64,000 bases of DNA, from contig NZ_JAIMIB010000012.1 in assembly GCF_019966515.1 (NCBI RefSeq), positions 1 through 64,000 of the forward strand, given 5' to 3'. The position numbers were made by a program, and so were the translations under genes. Position 1 is the stretch's first letter. Each line of letters begins with the position of its first letter. Source of the DNA: Roseovarius aestuarii (lineage in GTDB: Bacteria > Pseudomonadota > Alphaproteobacteria > Rhodobacterales > Rhodobacteraceae). Of this stretch, positions 1 through 6,939 are shown piece by piece. Under the pieces are notes generated by a model. It was not told the origin of the DNA and did not search any database. It saw nothing but the letters and a program-made list of their open reading frames with translations.

Positions 1-204
1 ACCGCCGCCTTCACCGCCGCCTTCGCCGCCGCCTTCACCGCCGCCTTCACCGCCGCCTTCACTGCCACCTTCGCCGCCGCCTTCACCGCCGCCTTCACCG
101 CCGCCTTCGCCGCCGCCTTCACCGCCGCCTTCACCGCCGCCTTCACCGCCGCCTTCGCCGCCGCCTTCACCGCCGCCTTCACCGCCGCCTTCACTGCCAC
201 CTTC
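1..204. repeat. 12-bp tandem repeat with 132-bp higher-order period
   Basis: Seventeen contiguous 12-base units (plus-strand form accgccgccttc) fill this stretch. Two synonymous versions (first base a or g) alternate in a set pattern, and a variant unit actgccaccttc occurs at 61-72 and 193-204. These two markers are 132 bases apart, and the five units before each marker (1-60 and 133-192) are identical in order. The array therefore grew at least partly by duplicating an 11-unit block. Every unit is a multiple of three, so copy-number change keeps the reading frame of the minus-strand gene. Confidence 0.95.
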
Positions 205-345
205 GCCGCTTAGAGCATATGCAACGGTTGTGGTTGATAAAGTAGCGACGCCAAACGCAGTACTTGCGAGTATTCCGATTAGGCCAATTCTGAGCAGTGA
301 GTTGCTACGCGAAATTGTTTCTTCCAAATATTCATTGTTAATCAT
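1..345 (-). CDS. Secreted Gly/Glu-repeat protein (partial, runs off left edge)
   Basis: The reverse strand opens with an ATG at 345, preceded by AGAGGAG about 10 bases upstream. The first 45 or so residues look like an export signal: a short polar start, a hydrophobic run (LLRIGLIGILASTAFGVA) and a small-residue end near VAYALS. From about residue 46 the protein is a perfect four-residue repeat, EGGG with two EGGS variants, encoded by 17 tandem 12-base units in the window. No stop is reached, so the 3' end lies outside. I do not recognise a function. Low-complexity acidic glycine repeats suggest a flexible extracellular or surface polymer, but that is inference. The leader region is much more AT-rich than the neighbouring genes. 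Confidence 0.7.
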   Translation of the reverse strand, partial: MINNEYLEETISRSNSLLRIGLIGILASTAFGVATLSTTTVAYALSGEGGSEGGGEGGGEGGGEGGGEGGGEGGGEGGGEGGGEGGGEGGGEGGSEGGGEGGGEGGGEGGGEGGG

Positions 346-409
346 GGCTATTGTTACTCCTCTAACTACATTGCCAAACTGCCCAGGTTTGTGCCCCCCT
401 CATGAGCTA

Positions 410-437
410 GGATTATGCCTGCATTGGTCTGCGTCAA
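410..437 (-). promoter_or_regulatory. Possible promoter of the Gly/Glu-repeat gene
   Basis: Read on the minus strand, TTGACG (437-432) is followed 16 bases later by TAATCC (415-410), with an overlapping CATAAT at 417-412. This would put a transcript start about 60 bases before the ATG at 345. The surrounding 346-630 stretch holds no convincing gene and is unusually AT-rich for this genome. Only sequence resemblance to a housekeeping promoter supports the call. Confidence 0.3.
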
Positions 438-630
438 TATTAAATTACAAAGTCCGTTTTATGTGATTTGGGTATGCTGAGGTCGGTGTATACACCGAAT
501 TACTCGTATTTGACAAAAATATTAGATGTGAAGAAACGGCTGGCTACCGACCTGCTTGGCCGGGTTGGGGAATTCAACCGTATACTCGCGCTGCGGGGGG
601 AGGATACTTTGAGGCTTTCGTTATGGCGCC

Positions 631-1101
631 TTATGCGCGGCTTTGACGTTGTCCCGCCTGCAACCAAAACACGACCAACCCAAGAGAGATCAAAGCGTTC
701 CAGCCTGCCATCGACAGACCCAACATCTGCCAGGGGATCTCGTCACACCGCACCAGCGGCGCGTTCATGATTTGATTAAAGAGATCGTCGGTTGAAATTC
801 CCGACACGCCGGAAGAGCTGCAAGAGCTTGGGCCTTCCCACCACCCCTGTTCGACGCCGACATGGTAAACCCCGAGCGCCGACGTGGTAAGCGCCGCGAC
901 AGCACCCATCAGCGGCAGCAACCGTCCGGGGATGACAAAGGCAATCACACCGATAACAATGGCGGCGACATGTGGCCATCTTTGCCAGATACAAAGCTTG
1001 CAGGGCGCCATCCCCCCCAGATGTTGAAACGCCAGCGCGCCCAGCATCAGAAGGGCCGATCCGCCTGCCGCCATCACGATCCAGCGTTGCCGCGTGGTCA
1101 T
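631..1101 (-). CDS. dsbB: Disulfide bond formation protein B (DsbB family)
   Basis: The 156-residue protein has the four-helix inner-membrane layout of DsbB. A first periplasmic loop carries the redox pair CKLC (near residues 34-37). A second loop carries two further cysteines, in SSCSSSG and VRCDEIPW. In this family the protein passes electrons from periplasmic DsbA-like oxidases to quinone. It starts two bases after the stop of the YqaA-like gene, so the two are probably co-transcribed. DsbB and the shorter DsbI-type relatives are hard to separate by eye; the presence of both Cys pairs favours a working quinone-linked oxidase. Confidence 0.88.
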   Translation of the reverse strand: MTTRQRWIVMAAGGSALLMLGALAFQHLGGMAPCKLCIWQRWPHVAAIVIGVIAFVIPGRLLPLMGAVAALTTSALGVYHVGVEQGWWEGPSSCSSSGVSGISTDDLFNQIMNAPLVRCDEIPWQMLGLSMAGWNALISLGLVVFWLQAGQRQSRA

Positions 1102-1103
1102 GG

Positions 1104-1682
1104 TCAGAAATACCTCACCGCATAAAACCCACCGAACAACAAGACCACAAACAGGATGGTCATCAAGCCCAGGCGCTTTTCGATGAATTCCCGAATGGGT
1201 GAGCCGAATTTCAACAACAGGCCCGCCACCAGGAAAAACCGCAACCCGCGCGCCAGGATCGAAGTGATGATGAAGGTCGCAAGTGGCATACCGGTCCAGC
1301 CCGACATGATCGTGATCACCTTGTAGGGGAAGGGGGTGATACCAGCGGTCAGCACTGCCCAGAAGCCGAAATCGTTGAATCTTGTGCTGAATTCGCCCAT
1401 TGCGTCTGTTTTGCCCAGCGACTCGAGGATGGGCTGGCCGATCTGTTCATAGGCCAGCGCGCCGATGGCATAGCCCAGCAATCCGCCCACCACCGAGGCG
1501 ATCATCGCCACGGCTGCGACCAGCCAGGCCCGGTTCGGCCGCGCCAGGATCATTGGGATCATCAGCACATCCGGCGGGATGGGAAAGACCGAGCTTTCGA
1601 TGAAGGCCACGAAGGCCAGAACCCACAGCGCGCGCGGGTGATCGGCCATGCGGATGGTCCAGTCATAAAGGCGTCGGATCAT
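1104..1682 (-). CDS. YqaA/DedA-type (SNARE-associated) membrane protein
   Basis: The protein is about 192 residues when started at MIRRLYDW (ATG at 1682). A longer reading frame to 1724 exists but adds only a charged, non-conserved leader. It shows the VTT/DedA-like pattern: a hydrophobic start with ESSVFPIPPDVLMIP, a glycine-rich segment (GGLLGYAIGALAYE) and the re-entrant region GITPFPYKVITIMSGWTGM. Family members act in membrane lipid handling and envelope homeostasis; the exact substrate of the YqaA branch is not settled. It lies two bases upstream of dsbB on the same strand. Confidence 0.82.
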   Translation of the reverse strand: MIRRLYDWTIRMADHPRALWVLAFVAFIESSVFPIPPDVLMIPMILARPNRAWLVAAVAMIASVVGGLLGYAIGALAYEQIGQPILESLGKTDAMGEFSTRFNDFGFWAVLTAGITPFPYKVITIMSGWTGMPLATFIITSILARGLRFFLVAGLLLKFGSPIREFIEKRLGLMTILFVVLLFGGFYAVRYF

Positions 1683-1823
1683 AGGCTTAGGTCTTTCCGT
1701 TGCGTCATGGCCGCGACAGAGCATGCAGGGCAGGGCGGGTCAACCCCGCGGCGTCTGAACCGGTCAAAAAACGGCGAAACGGTACTGGACGTGGCCGCGC
1801 CACTTGGGTAGAGCTAGGCCCGT

Positions 1824-1909
1824 GCCCAAGTGGCGGAATGGTAGACGCAGGGGATTCAAAATCCCCCGCCTTAACGGGCGTGCCGGTTCGAGTCCGGCCT
1901 TGGGTACCA
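1824..1909 (+). tRNA. tRNA-Leu (anticodon CAA), CCA encoded
   Basis: The acceptor arms GCCCAAG (1824-1830) and CTTGGGT (1899-1905) pair over seven bases, and A plus CCA follow (1906-1909). The anticodon arm is GGGGA-TTCAAAA-TCCCC, giving anticodon CAA (codon TTG). A class II variable arm typical of leucine tRNAs follows, then the T arm with GGTTCGAGTCC. The length of 86 bases fits. The gene stands alone between the YqaA-like gene and the long non-coding stretch before the Hint genes. Confidence 0.97.
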
Positions 1910-2596
1910 GCTCTCCGCAGTCGTAAACAAGACCCGAAGTCGATTCGGCGCCGTGGTTTCATTGTTTCCGTTTTTGCGACTGTCTTTCGAATATGCCGCT
2001 ATTGGATAGTTTTCGCCTAGTCGTGGCACTGCGGTCAGGTCGGAGCGCGTGTGGCTTGTTCATATCGCTGCGATGGTGGTTGAGATCGTGCAGGGATACA
2101 TCTTCAGGGTTGTAAACTTGTGAAAATTAACACTGTTTTTCTTGCAAAAAGCTGGATTCGTATTATCCGGGAGAAGTGAAACTAAACTCAGGGTTGTTAA
2201 TCAGTGTCTTTAAAACTGGCCGGATCGCGCCTCGTTCGCCGCCATAATGACAAATTTCTGACAATTTTCGCTTTGTTGCGCATATCGGTTTGTTACAACT
2301 GGTGGGCCCAACTGGGGGGCGATGTTTTTAGGTCACGGGGGCGACCGCACAAGACGCGCATCACCGAAGATGCGGGAGAGCTGCGAGCGCTGAGCCTGAA
2401 AGGGCATTGCGAACGTTTATCGGAGTGCGACATTTGTTCGTCGCGGTCCTTTCCATCGACAGTCGATGGATCATCTCCCGGCCAGTATCGAGGTGTGTGC
2501 AGTAGGCCCAGGCGTGATTCTCGCGTGCGGGTACAGGTAAATGGTTTCTGTGGCCCGGCCCTTCGGCACCGGCCAGCCACAGGGTAGGAGAAGATG
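1910..2596. other. Long non-coding stretch upstream of the RTX/Hint gene
   Basis: Nearly 690 bases with no gene that I can support; the one longer open frame here (2204-2587) has no family features and atypical composition. The middle part (about 2100-2300) is AT-richer than its surroundings and probably holds the promoter of the gene at 2597. It includes an 11-base tandem repeat, TGACAAATTTC followed by TGACAATTTTC (2248-2269), which could be a pair of regulator half-sites. No clear terminator or structured RNA was recognised. Confidence 0.5.
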
Positions 2597-4972
2597 ATGT
2601 CGAATAATTTCGATGATCCATTTGCGGCCAATTTGATCGGGCTGTGGGACTTTCTGAATACCGGACCAACAGAAGATACCGGCCTTGCCGATGGCGTCGC
2701 CCAAAATGGCGAGCTTGAGGGGGATGCCCGGATTTCGGACGGCGCGCTGCATACCGGTGGTTGTGGCATGTTCGAGGTCGCGGGCGGCAATGACGAACCG
2801 TTCGATCTGGCCGAAGGCACCATTGCCGTCGCCTTCACCCAGAACAGCCATATCGGCACATCGCCCGACACGATCGTGAATCGTGGCGAGCAGGCGGACG
2901 CAAATCAGGAAGGCTGGTTTGAACTCAGCGTGACGCAGGATGGCGCGGTGCAGGTCTGGCACTGCGACAACGGATTCGATGTAAACCTCGTAACCGGTCC
3001 TGAATTTCTCCAGGAGGGTGACAGTATCAAGGCCACCTATTCCTGGTCACCTGACGGCGGGCTGACCTTTCAGGTCGAGAATCTGACCAAGAATACCGAG
3101 GTCACGCTTACCGCCGACAATCCCGGCCTGACGATGGACGTCACCGATAACGACGACGAAAGCTGGACCTTCGGCGCGCGAGAGGTCGATGATGGCCGGT
3201 ACGGCAATCACTTCGACGGCACCATTGATTATGTCGCTATTTACAATGCAGATACGCTCGCCGGGGGCGATCCCGTGGCTGCCGATGACGATGCCGAGGG
3301 GGATGAGGATACCGACATCATCATCGAAGTGTTGGATAATGACAGCGACCCTGATGGTGATCCGTTGGAGGTGAGTGCGGCAAGTGATGGCGCGAACGGC
3401 ACTACAGTGATCAATCCGGACGGCACGATCACCTACACGCCCGATGCCAATTTCAACGGCACCGACACGTTCAGCTATACCGTCAGCGATGGCGACGGAG
3501 GTACTGACACGGCGACGGTGACGGTCACCGTCAGGGCGGTCAATGATGACCCCGACGCGGTTGACGATATCGCAACGACGGGTTTCGGCGATGAAATCGT
3601 GATTGACGTGCTGGACAATGACAGCGATGTCGATGGCGATCTGCTTGAGGTCACGAGTGCCACTGATGGTGCCAATGGCATCACCGCGATCAATCCCGAC
3701 GGAACAATCACCTATACGCCCAATAGCGAATTCGTCGGCGAAGATACGTTCAGCTACACGATCAGCGACGGCGCTGGCGGAACAGATACAGCAACGGTGA
3801 CCGTCTCCGTGGGGGCCGACATGCGCGACGGGATCGTCGATGGCACTGGCGATGACGACCTGATCGACATCGCCTACACCGGCGACCCGGATGGTGACCG
3901 CATCGACAATCTGGATGAAATTCTGCCCGGCGAAGGGCCCAACGACGATATCGTTCGGGCGCGCGGCGGCGATGACACGGTTCTGGCGGGCGACGGTGAT
4001 GACGAGGTTTCAGGTGGCCGGGGCGATGATCTGGTGTTTGGCGGCGTCGGGGATGATGATCTGTCCGGTGGTCGAGGTGATGACACGCTGATCGGCGGTT
4101 CGGGTAACGACATCATCTCGGGTGGCCGGGGGCGCGACGATCTGCTGGGCGGGGCTGACCGAGATACCTTTACCGGCATCACCGCAGGCGATGTGGTTGA
4201 TGGCAACGAGTCGGGGGATGATTTCGACACGCTCGATCTGACCGGCGCGGCAGAGGCGGAAAATCCGGGTGGCAGCTTGCGGGTCAACTATAGGTCGCCC
4301 GATCAAGAAGACGGGTTTGTGGAATTCGTCAATGCGGGCGGCACTGTCACCGGCACAATGCAATTCGCCAATATCGAAAATGTCATTCCCTGTTTCACGC
4401 CTGACACGGTGATCGCCACGCCACGCGGCGAGGTCAGGGTGCAGGACCTTCAGGCGGGCGACCGTGTGATCACCCGTGACAATGGCCTGCAGCCAATCCA
4501 GTGGATTGGCAAGCGTGGCCTGACCGCGCAAGAGCTGCAACAGGCGCCGCATCTGCAACCGATCCTGATTCGCGCCGGATCGCTGGGCCATGATCTGCCC
4601 GAGCGTGACCTACTGGTCAGTCCGCAGCACCGCATCCTCGTAAACAACGACAAGACCGCGCTTTACTTTGAAGAACGCGAAGTGTTGGCGGCGGCCAAAC
4701 ACCTGACCGACATGGAGGGCGTCGCGCAAGCTGACGCCGGCGACGTGACATATATCCATTTCATGTTTGCACAACATGAGGTTGTATTGTCTAATGGCTC
4801 TTGGACGGAAAGTTTCCAGCCCGGTGATCAGGTGCTGGATGGGATGAGCGACGATCAACGCGACGAGATTTTCGATCTCTTCCCAGAGCTGCGCAACCAG
4901 GAGGGGGTTCACGCTTACCAGGCGGCGCGAAAAACACTTAAACGCCATGAAGCGAGGCTTTTGGCAAAGTAA
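2597..4972 (+). CDS. Secreted LamG/cadherin-like/RTX protein with C-terminal Hint domain
   Basis: A large acidic protein of about 791 residues. In order, numbered from the ATG at 2594: a LamG/concanavalin-like beta domain (about 10-220); two tandem cadherin-like/VCBS-type modules with VLDNDSD and GTITYTP signatures (about 228-315 and 318-408); RTX nonapeptide calcium-binding repeats of GGxGDD type (about 455-530); and a Hint domain beginning PCFTPDTVIAT at Cys600. There is no N-terminal signal peptide, as expected for type I secretion. Two ATGs sit side by side (2594, 2597); the AGGAG at 2586-2590 is better spaced for the second. Hint domains typically self-cleave at their first Cys, so autoprocessing is likely but unproven. 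The Hint module is closely matched by the next gene. Confidence 0.85.
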   Translation: MSNNFDDPFAANLIGLWDFLNTGPTEDTGLADGVAQNGELEGDARISDGALHTGGCGMFEVAGGNDEPFDLAEGTIAVAFTQNSHIGTSPDTIVNRGEQADANQEGWFELSVTQDGAVQVWHCDNGFDVNLVTGPEFLQEGDSIKATYSWSPDGGLTFQVENLTKNTEVTLTADNPGLTMDVTDNDDESWTFGAREVDDGRYGNHFDGTIDYVAIYNADTLAGGDPVAADDDAEGDEDTDIIIEVLDNDSDPDGDPLEVSAASDGANGTTVINPDGTITYTPDANFNGTDTFSYTVSDGDGGTDTATVTVTVRAVNDDPDAVDDIATTGFGDEIVIDVLDNDSDVDGDLLEVTSATDGANGITAINPDGTITYTPNSEFVGEDTFSYTISDGAGGTDTATVTVSVGADMRDGIVDGTGDDDLIDIAYTGDPDGDRIDNLDEILPGEGPNDDIVRARGGDDTVLAGDGDDEVSGGRGDDLVFGGVGDDDLSGGRGDDTLIGGSGNDIISGGRGRDDLLGGADRDTFTGITAGDVVDGNESGDDFDTLDLTGAAEAENPGGSLRVNYRSPDQEDGFVEFVNAGGTVTGTMQFANIENVIPCFTPDTVIATPRGEVRVQDLQAGDRVITRDNGLQPIQWIGKRGLTAQELQQAPHLQPILIRAGSLGHDLPERDLLVSPQHRILVNNDKTALYFEEREVLAAAKHLTDMEGVAQADAGDVTYIHFMFAQHEVVLSNGSWTESFQPGDQVLDGMSDDQRDEIFDLFPELRNQEGVHAYQAARKTLKRHEARLLAK

Positions 4973-5045
4973 TGTAATGCAGCTGGCCGGCCTGTGCACA
5001 GGTTGGCCCCGGAAATCGACTGCGGGGGCTGTTCGATTTCAGCGT

Positions 5046-5076
5046 AAACAATCCCGGCCATTGGCCGGGATTGTTT
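5046..5076. terminator. Perfect 15-bp hairpin between the two Hint genes
   Basis: AAACAATCCCGGCCA (5046-5060) is exactly complementary to 5062-5076, forming a GC-rich stem with a T-run on the 3' arm and an A-run on the 5' arm. It lies 74 bases after the first Hint gene and 170 before the second. This is the shape of an intrinsic terminator usable in both directions. It implies that the two Hint genes are transcribed separately. Confidence 0.85.
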
Positions 5077-5245
5077 CGTTTCCGGCATTCGAACAGCTGG
5101 GCAAGGCTTCAACCTCACGGAATAAGCTAAATCCTGCAACTTTACGTGAGAAATTCCCCTTTGAGTTGCAATTGCCTCTGCGTAACTTAAGTCTGGCGGC
5201 GCGGGTTGCAGGACAATGTATTGCGCCCTTTGTAGGAACCGGGTC

Positions 5246-6352
5246 ATGTCAACAAGTTTCGAAGTTATCTTTATCGGCAATCTGCGCGATATCGATCCCG
5301 TTGAGGGAAATACGCGCGTAAGCCAGGGGGCAGTGAATTCCTGGCTGGGCACCTATGGCTCGCTGGCTAATCCGTTGTCCGAGACGGCCATTCGGGATTT
5401 TGCCCCCGGTTCCACCGGGTTTGGCGGCGGTAGCGCCGGCGTCTACGATACCGATAACAATGCATCGAATGACACGTTCACCATCGACGGCGTTGAGAAG
5501 ACCCATGACGCGACGATGTTGTTCAACGCCACCATCACTTTCAAGGATGGCACAACCGGAACAGTCAGCGCGGTGTTGTCACAGGACACCAATGGCGATG
5601 TTTATCTTATGCCCGAATTTGCCAACAACGCCGACGCGGCGGTGCTTGGCTCCGGGCCGATTGCCTCGATCACGTTGAACTCACCGCTCTATGCCGGTGG
5701 TCAGCGGGGGCAGGGCTATAATCTGACCGGTGATCGCTTTGCCACAAATTTCGTACCTTGCTTTACGCCCGGCACCCTGATCGCCACAATCAAGGGGGAA
5801 CGCCCGGTCGAAGAGCTGCGTCCGGGCGACCGGGTGGTGACCCGCGACAACGGCCTGCAGGAAGTCCGCTGGACCGGCCGGCACATGCTTGATGCCAAAG
5901 CGCTGGCGTCGGCTCCCGACCTGCGACCGGTTCTTATTCGTGCCGGGGCGCTGGGACCTGAGACGCCGGATCGTGACATCCGGGTCAGCCCAAACCACCG
6001 CATGCTTCTGAGGAACGAGCTGGCAGAGGTCATGTTCGGTGAACGAGAGGTGCTGATCGCCGCCAAAAACCTGATAAACCTCGAGGGAGTAGAATGTCCC
6101 GAGACCTCGGGCGTCACCTATGTGCATGTGATGTTCCGCCGTCATGAGGTCATTCTGGCGAATGGTGCGTGGTCCGAAAGCTTCCAGCCCGGCGATTATT
6201 CTTTACGCAGCGTAGGGCGGGCGCAACGCAACGAAATCCTGACGCTTTTTCCGGAGCTGGCCGCGCCATCGGGGCTGAACGGATATCAAGCCGCCCGCCT
6301 GTCGTTAAAGCCGCACGAGGCTGAGCTGCTGATCTCGGAAATCGGCCGCTAG
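5246..6352 (+). CDS. Second Hint-domain secreted protein
   Basis: The protein is 368 residues from the ATG at 5246 (MSTSFEVIFIGN), with TAGGAA upstream; an in-frame ATG at 5216 adds ten implausible residues. Residues 1-170 form a beta-rich, Asp/Asn/Gly-rich domain that I cannot name. The Hint domain starts PCFTPGTLIAT (Cys172) and runs to the end. It shares long near-identical blocks with the Hint module of the preceding gene (GDRVxTRDNGLQ, ILIRAG-type and VSPxHR segments, ESFQPGD, YQAAR). The gene is thus a paralogue with the same tail on a different front. No signal peptide is seen; export by a type I route is inferred. Its stop overlaps by four bases the stop of the convergent MocA-like gene. 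Confidence 0.8.
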   Translation: MSTSFEVIFIGNLRDIDPVEGNTRVSQGAVNSWLGTYGSLANPLSETAIRDFAPGSTGFGGGSAGVYDTDNNASNDTFTIDGVEKTHDATMLFNATITFKDGTTGTVSAVLSQDTNGDVYLMPEFANNADAAVLGSGPIASITLNSPLYAGGQRGQGYNLTGDRFATNFVPCFTPGTLIATIKGERPVEELRPGDRVVTRDNGLQEVRWTGRHMLDAKALASAPDLRPVLIRAGALGPETPDRDIRVSPNHRMLLRNELAEVMFGEREVLIAAKNLINLEGVECPETSGVTYVHVMFRRHEVILANGAWSESFQPGDYSLRSVGRAQRNEILTLFPELAAPSGLNGYQAARLSLKPHEAELLISEIGR

Positions 6353-6939
6353 GGAGAGTTAGGCCCACGCCACGCCGCCCAGTCTTCGGGCGTGTCCAGA
6401 TCTGTCGTGGCGTGACAGTCCGGCAATGGAATCATGACCACCTTTTCGTCCGCCAGAACGTCCCGCGCGCCCTGATCACCTGAAACCTCCGCAAGCGCCG
6501 GGAACAACCGTGCGGGAAAAAGCACCGGGTGCCCGGGCCGTTCCCGGGTATCCATCCCACGCATGACGGTTTCACTGTCAAAGGCGCGCATCATCGTGCG
6601 CAGGTCGTTCACGTCGATCTCGGGCATGTCGGCCAGCACCAGCATCAGCGCATCGGCATCTTGCTGCTGGGCAAATGCCGCCGCCGCACGAATCGAGGCG
6701 GCCATGCCTTCAGCGGCGTCATCGACGATCACAAGATCAAGTCTATCATCCACGATGCCTTCGGCGATCGCGCGACGCTCGGGGTTGTCTGGCGGCAAAG
6801 TCACCAGCACGTCGGCACCGGTTTCCAGCGCCACGGCTATCCGCTGTGCCAGAAGCGGCTGATAGTCCACCAGTTCCAGCAGCTTATCGCGTCCGCGCAT
6901 CCGTGAGGAGGCGCCCGCCGCCGGAATGACGATCAGCAT
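6349..6939 (-). CDS. MocA/MobA-like nucleotidyltransferase
   Basis: The 196-residue protein starts with the nucleotide-binding signature PAAGASSRMRGRDKLL and has the metal-site region LVLADMPEI and the C-terminal DLDTPEDWA typical of the NTP_transf_3 family. Relatives cytidylylate or guanylylate molybdopterin, but other sugar or cofactor nucleotidyltransferases share this fold. Its ATG shares one base with the stop of the upstream flavoprotein gene (TGATG), so the two are almost certainly translated together. No molybdenum enzyme that would need it is visible in the window, which makes the substrate uncertain. Confidence 0.78.
   Translation of the reverse strand: MLIVIPAAGASSRMRGRDKLLELVDYQPLLAQRIAVALETGADVLVTLPPDNPERRAIAEGIVDDRLDLVIVDDAAEGMAASIRAAAAFAQQQDADALMLVLADMPEIDVNDLRTMMRAFDSETVMRGMDTRERPGHPVLFPARLFPALAEVSGDQGARDVLADEKVVMIPLPDCHATTDLDTPEDWAAWRGPNSP

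Noticed and set aside
1..204. CRISPR array
   Set aside because: Units are contiguous 12-base coding repeats with no unique spacers.
468..770. Short plus-strand open frame before dsbB
   Set aside because: No ribosome site or family features, and its end overlaps dsbB antisense.
2204..2587. Plus-strand open frame of 127 codons before the RTX/Hint gene
   Set aside because: Composition unlike a protein of this genome and no recognisable domain; treated as non-coding.
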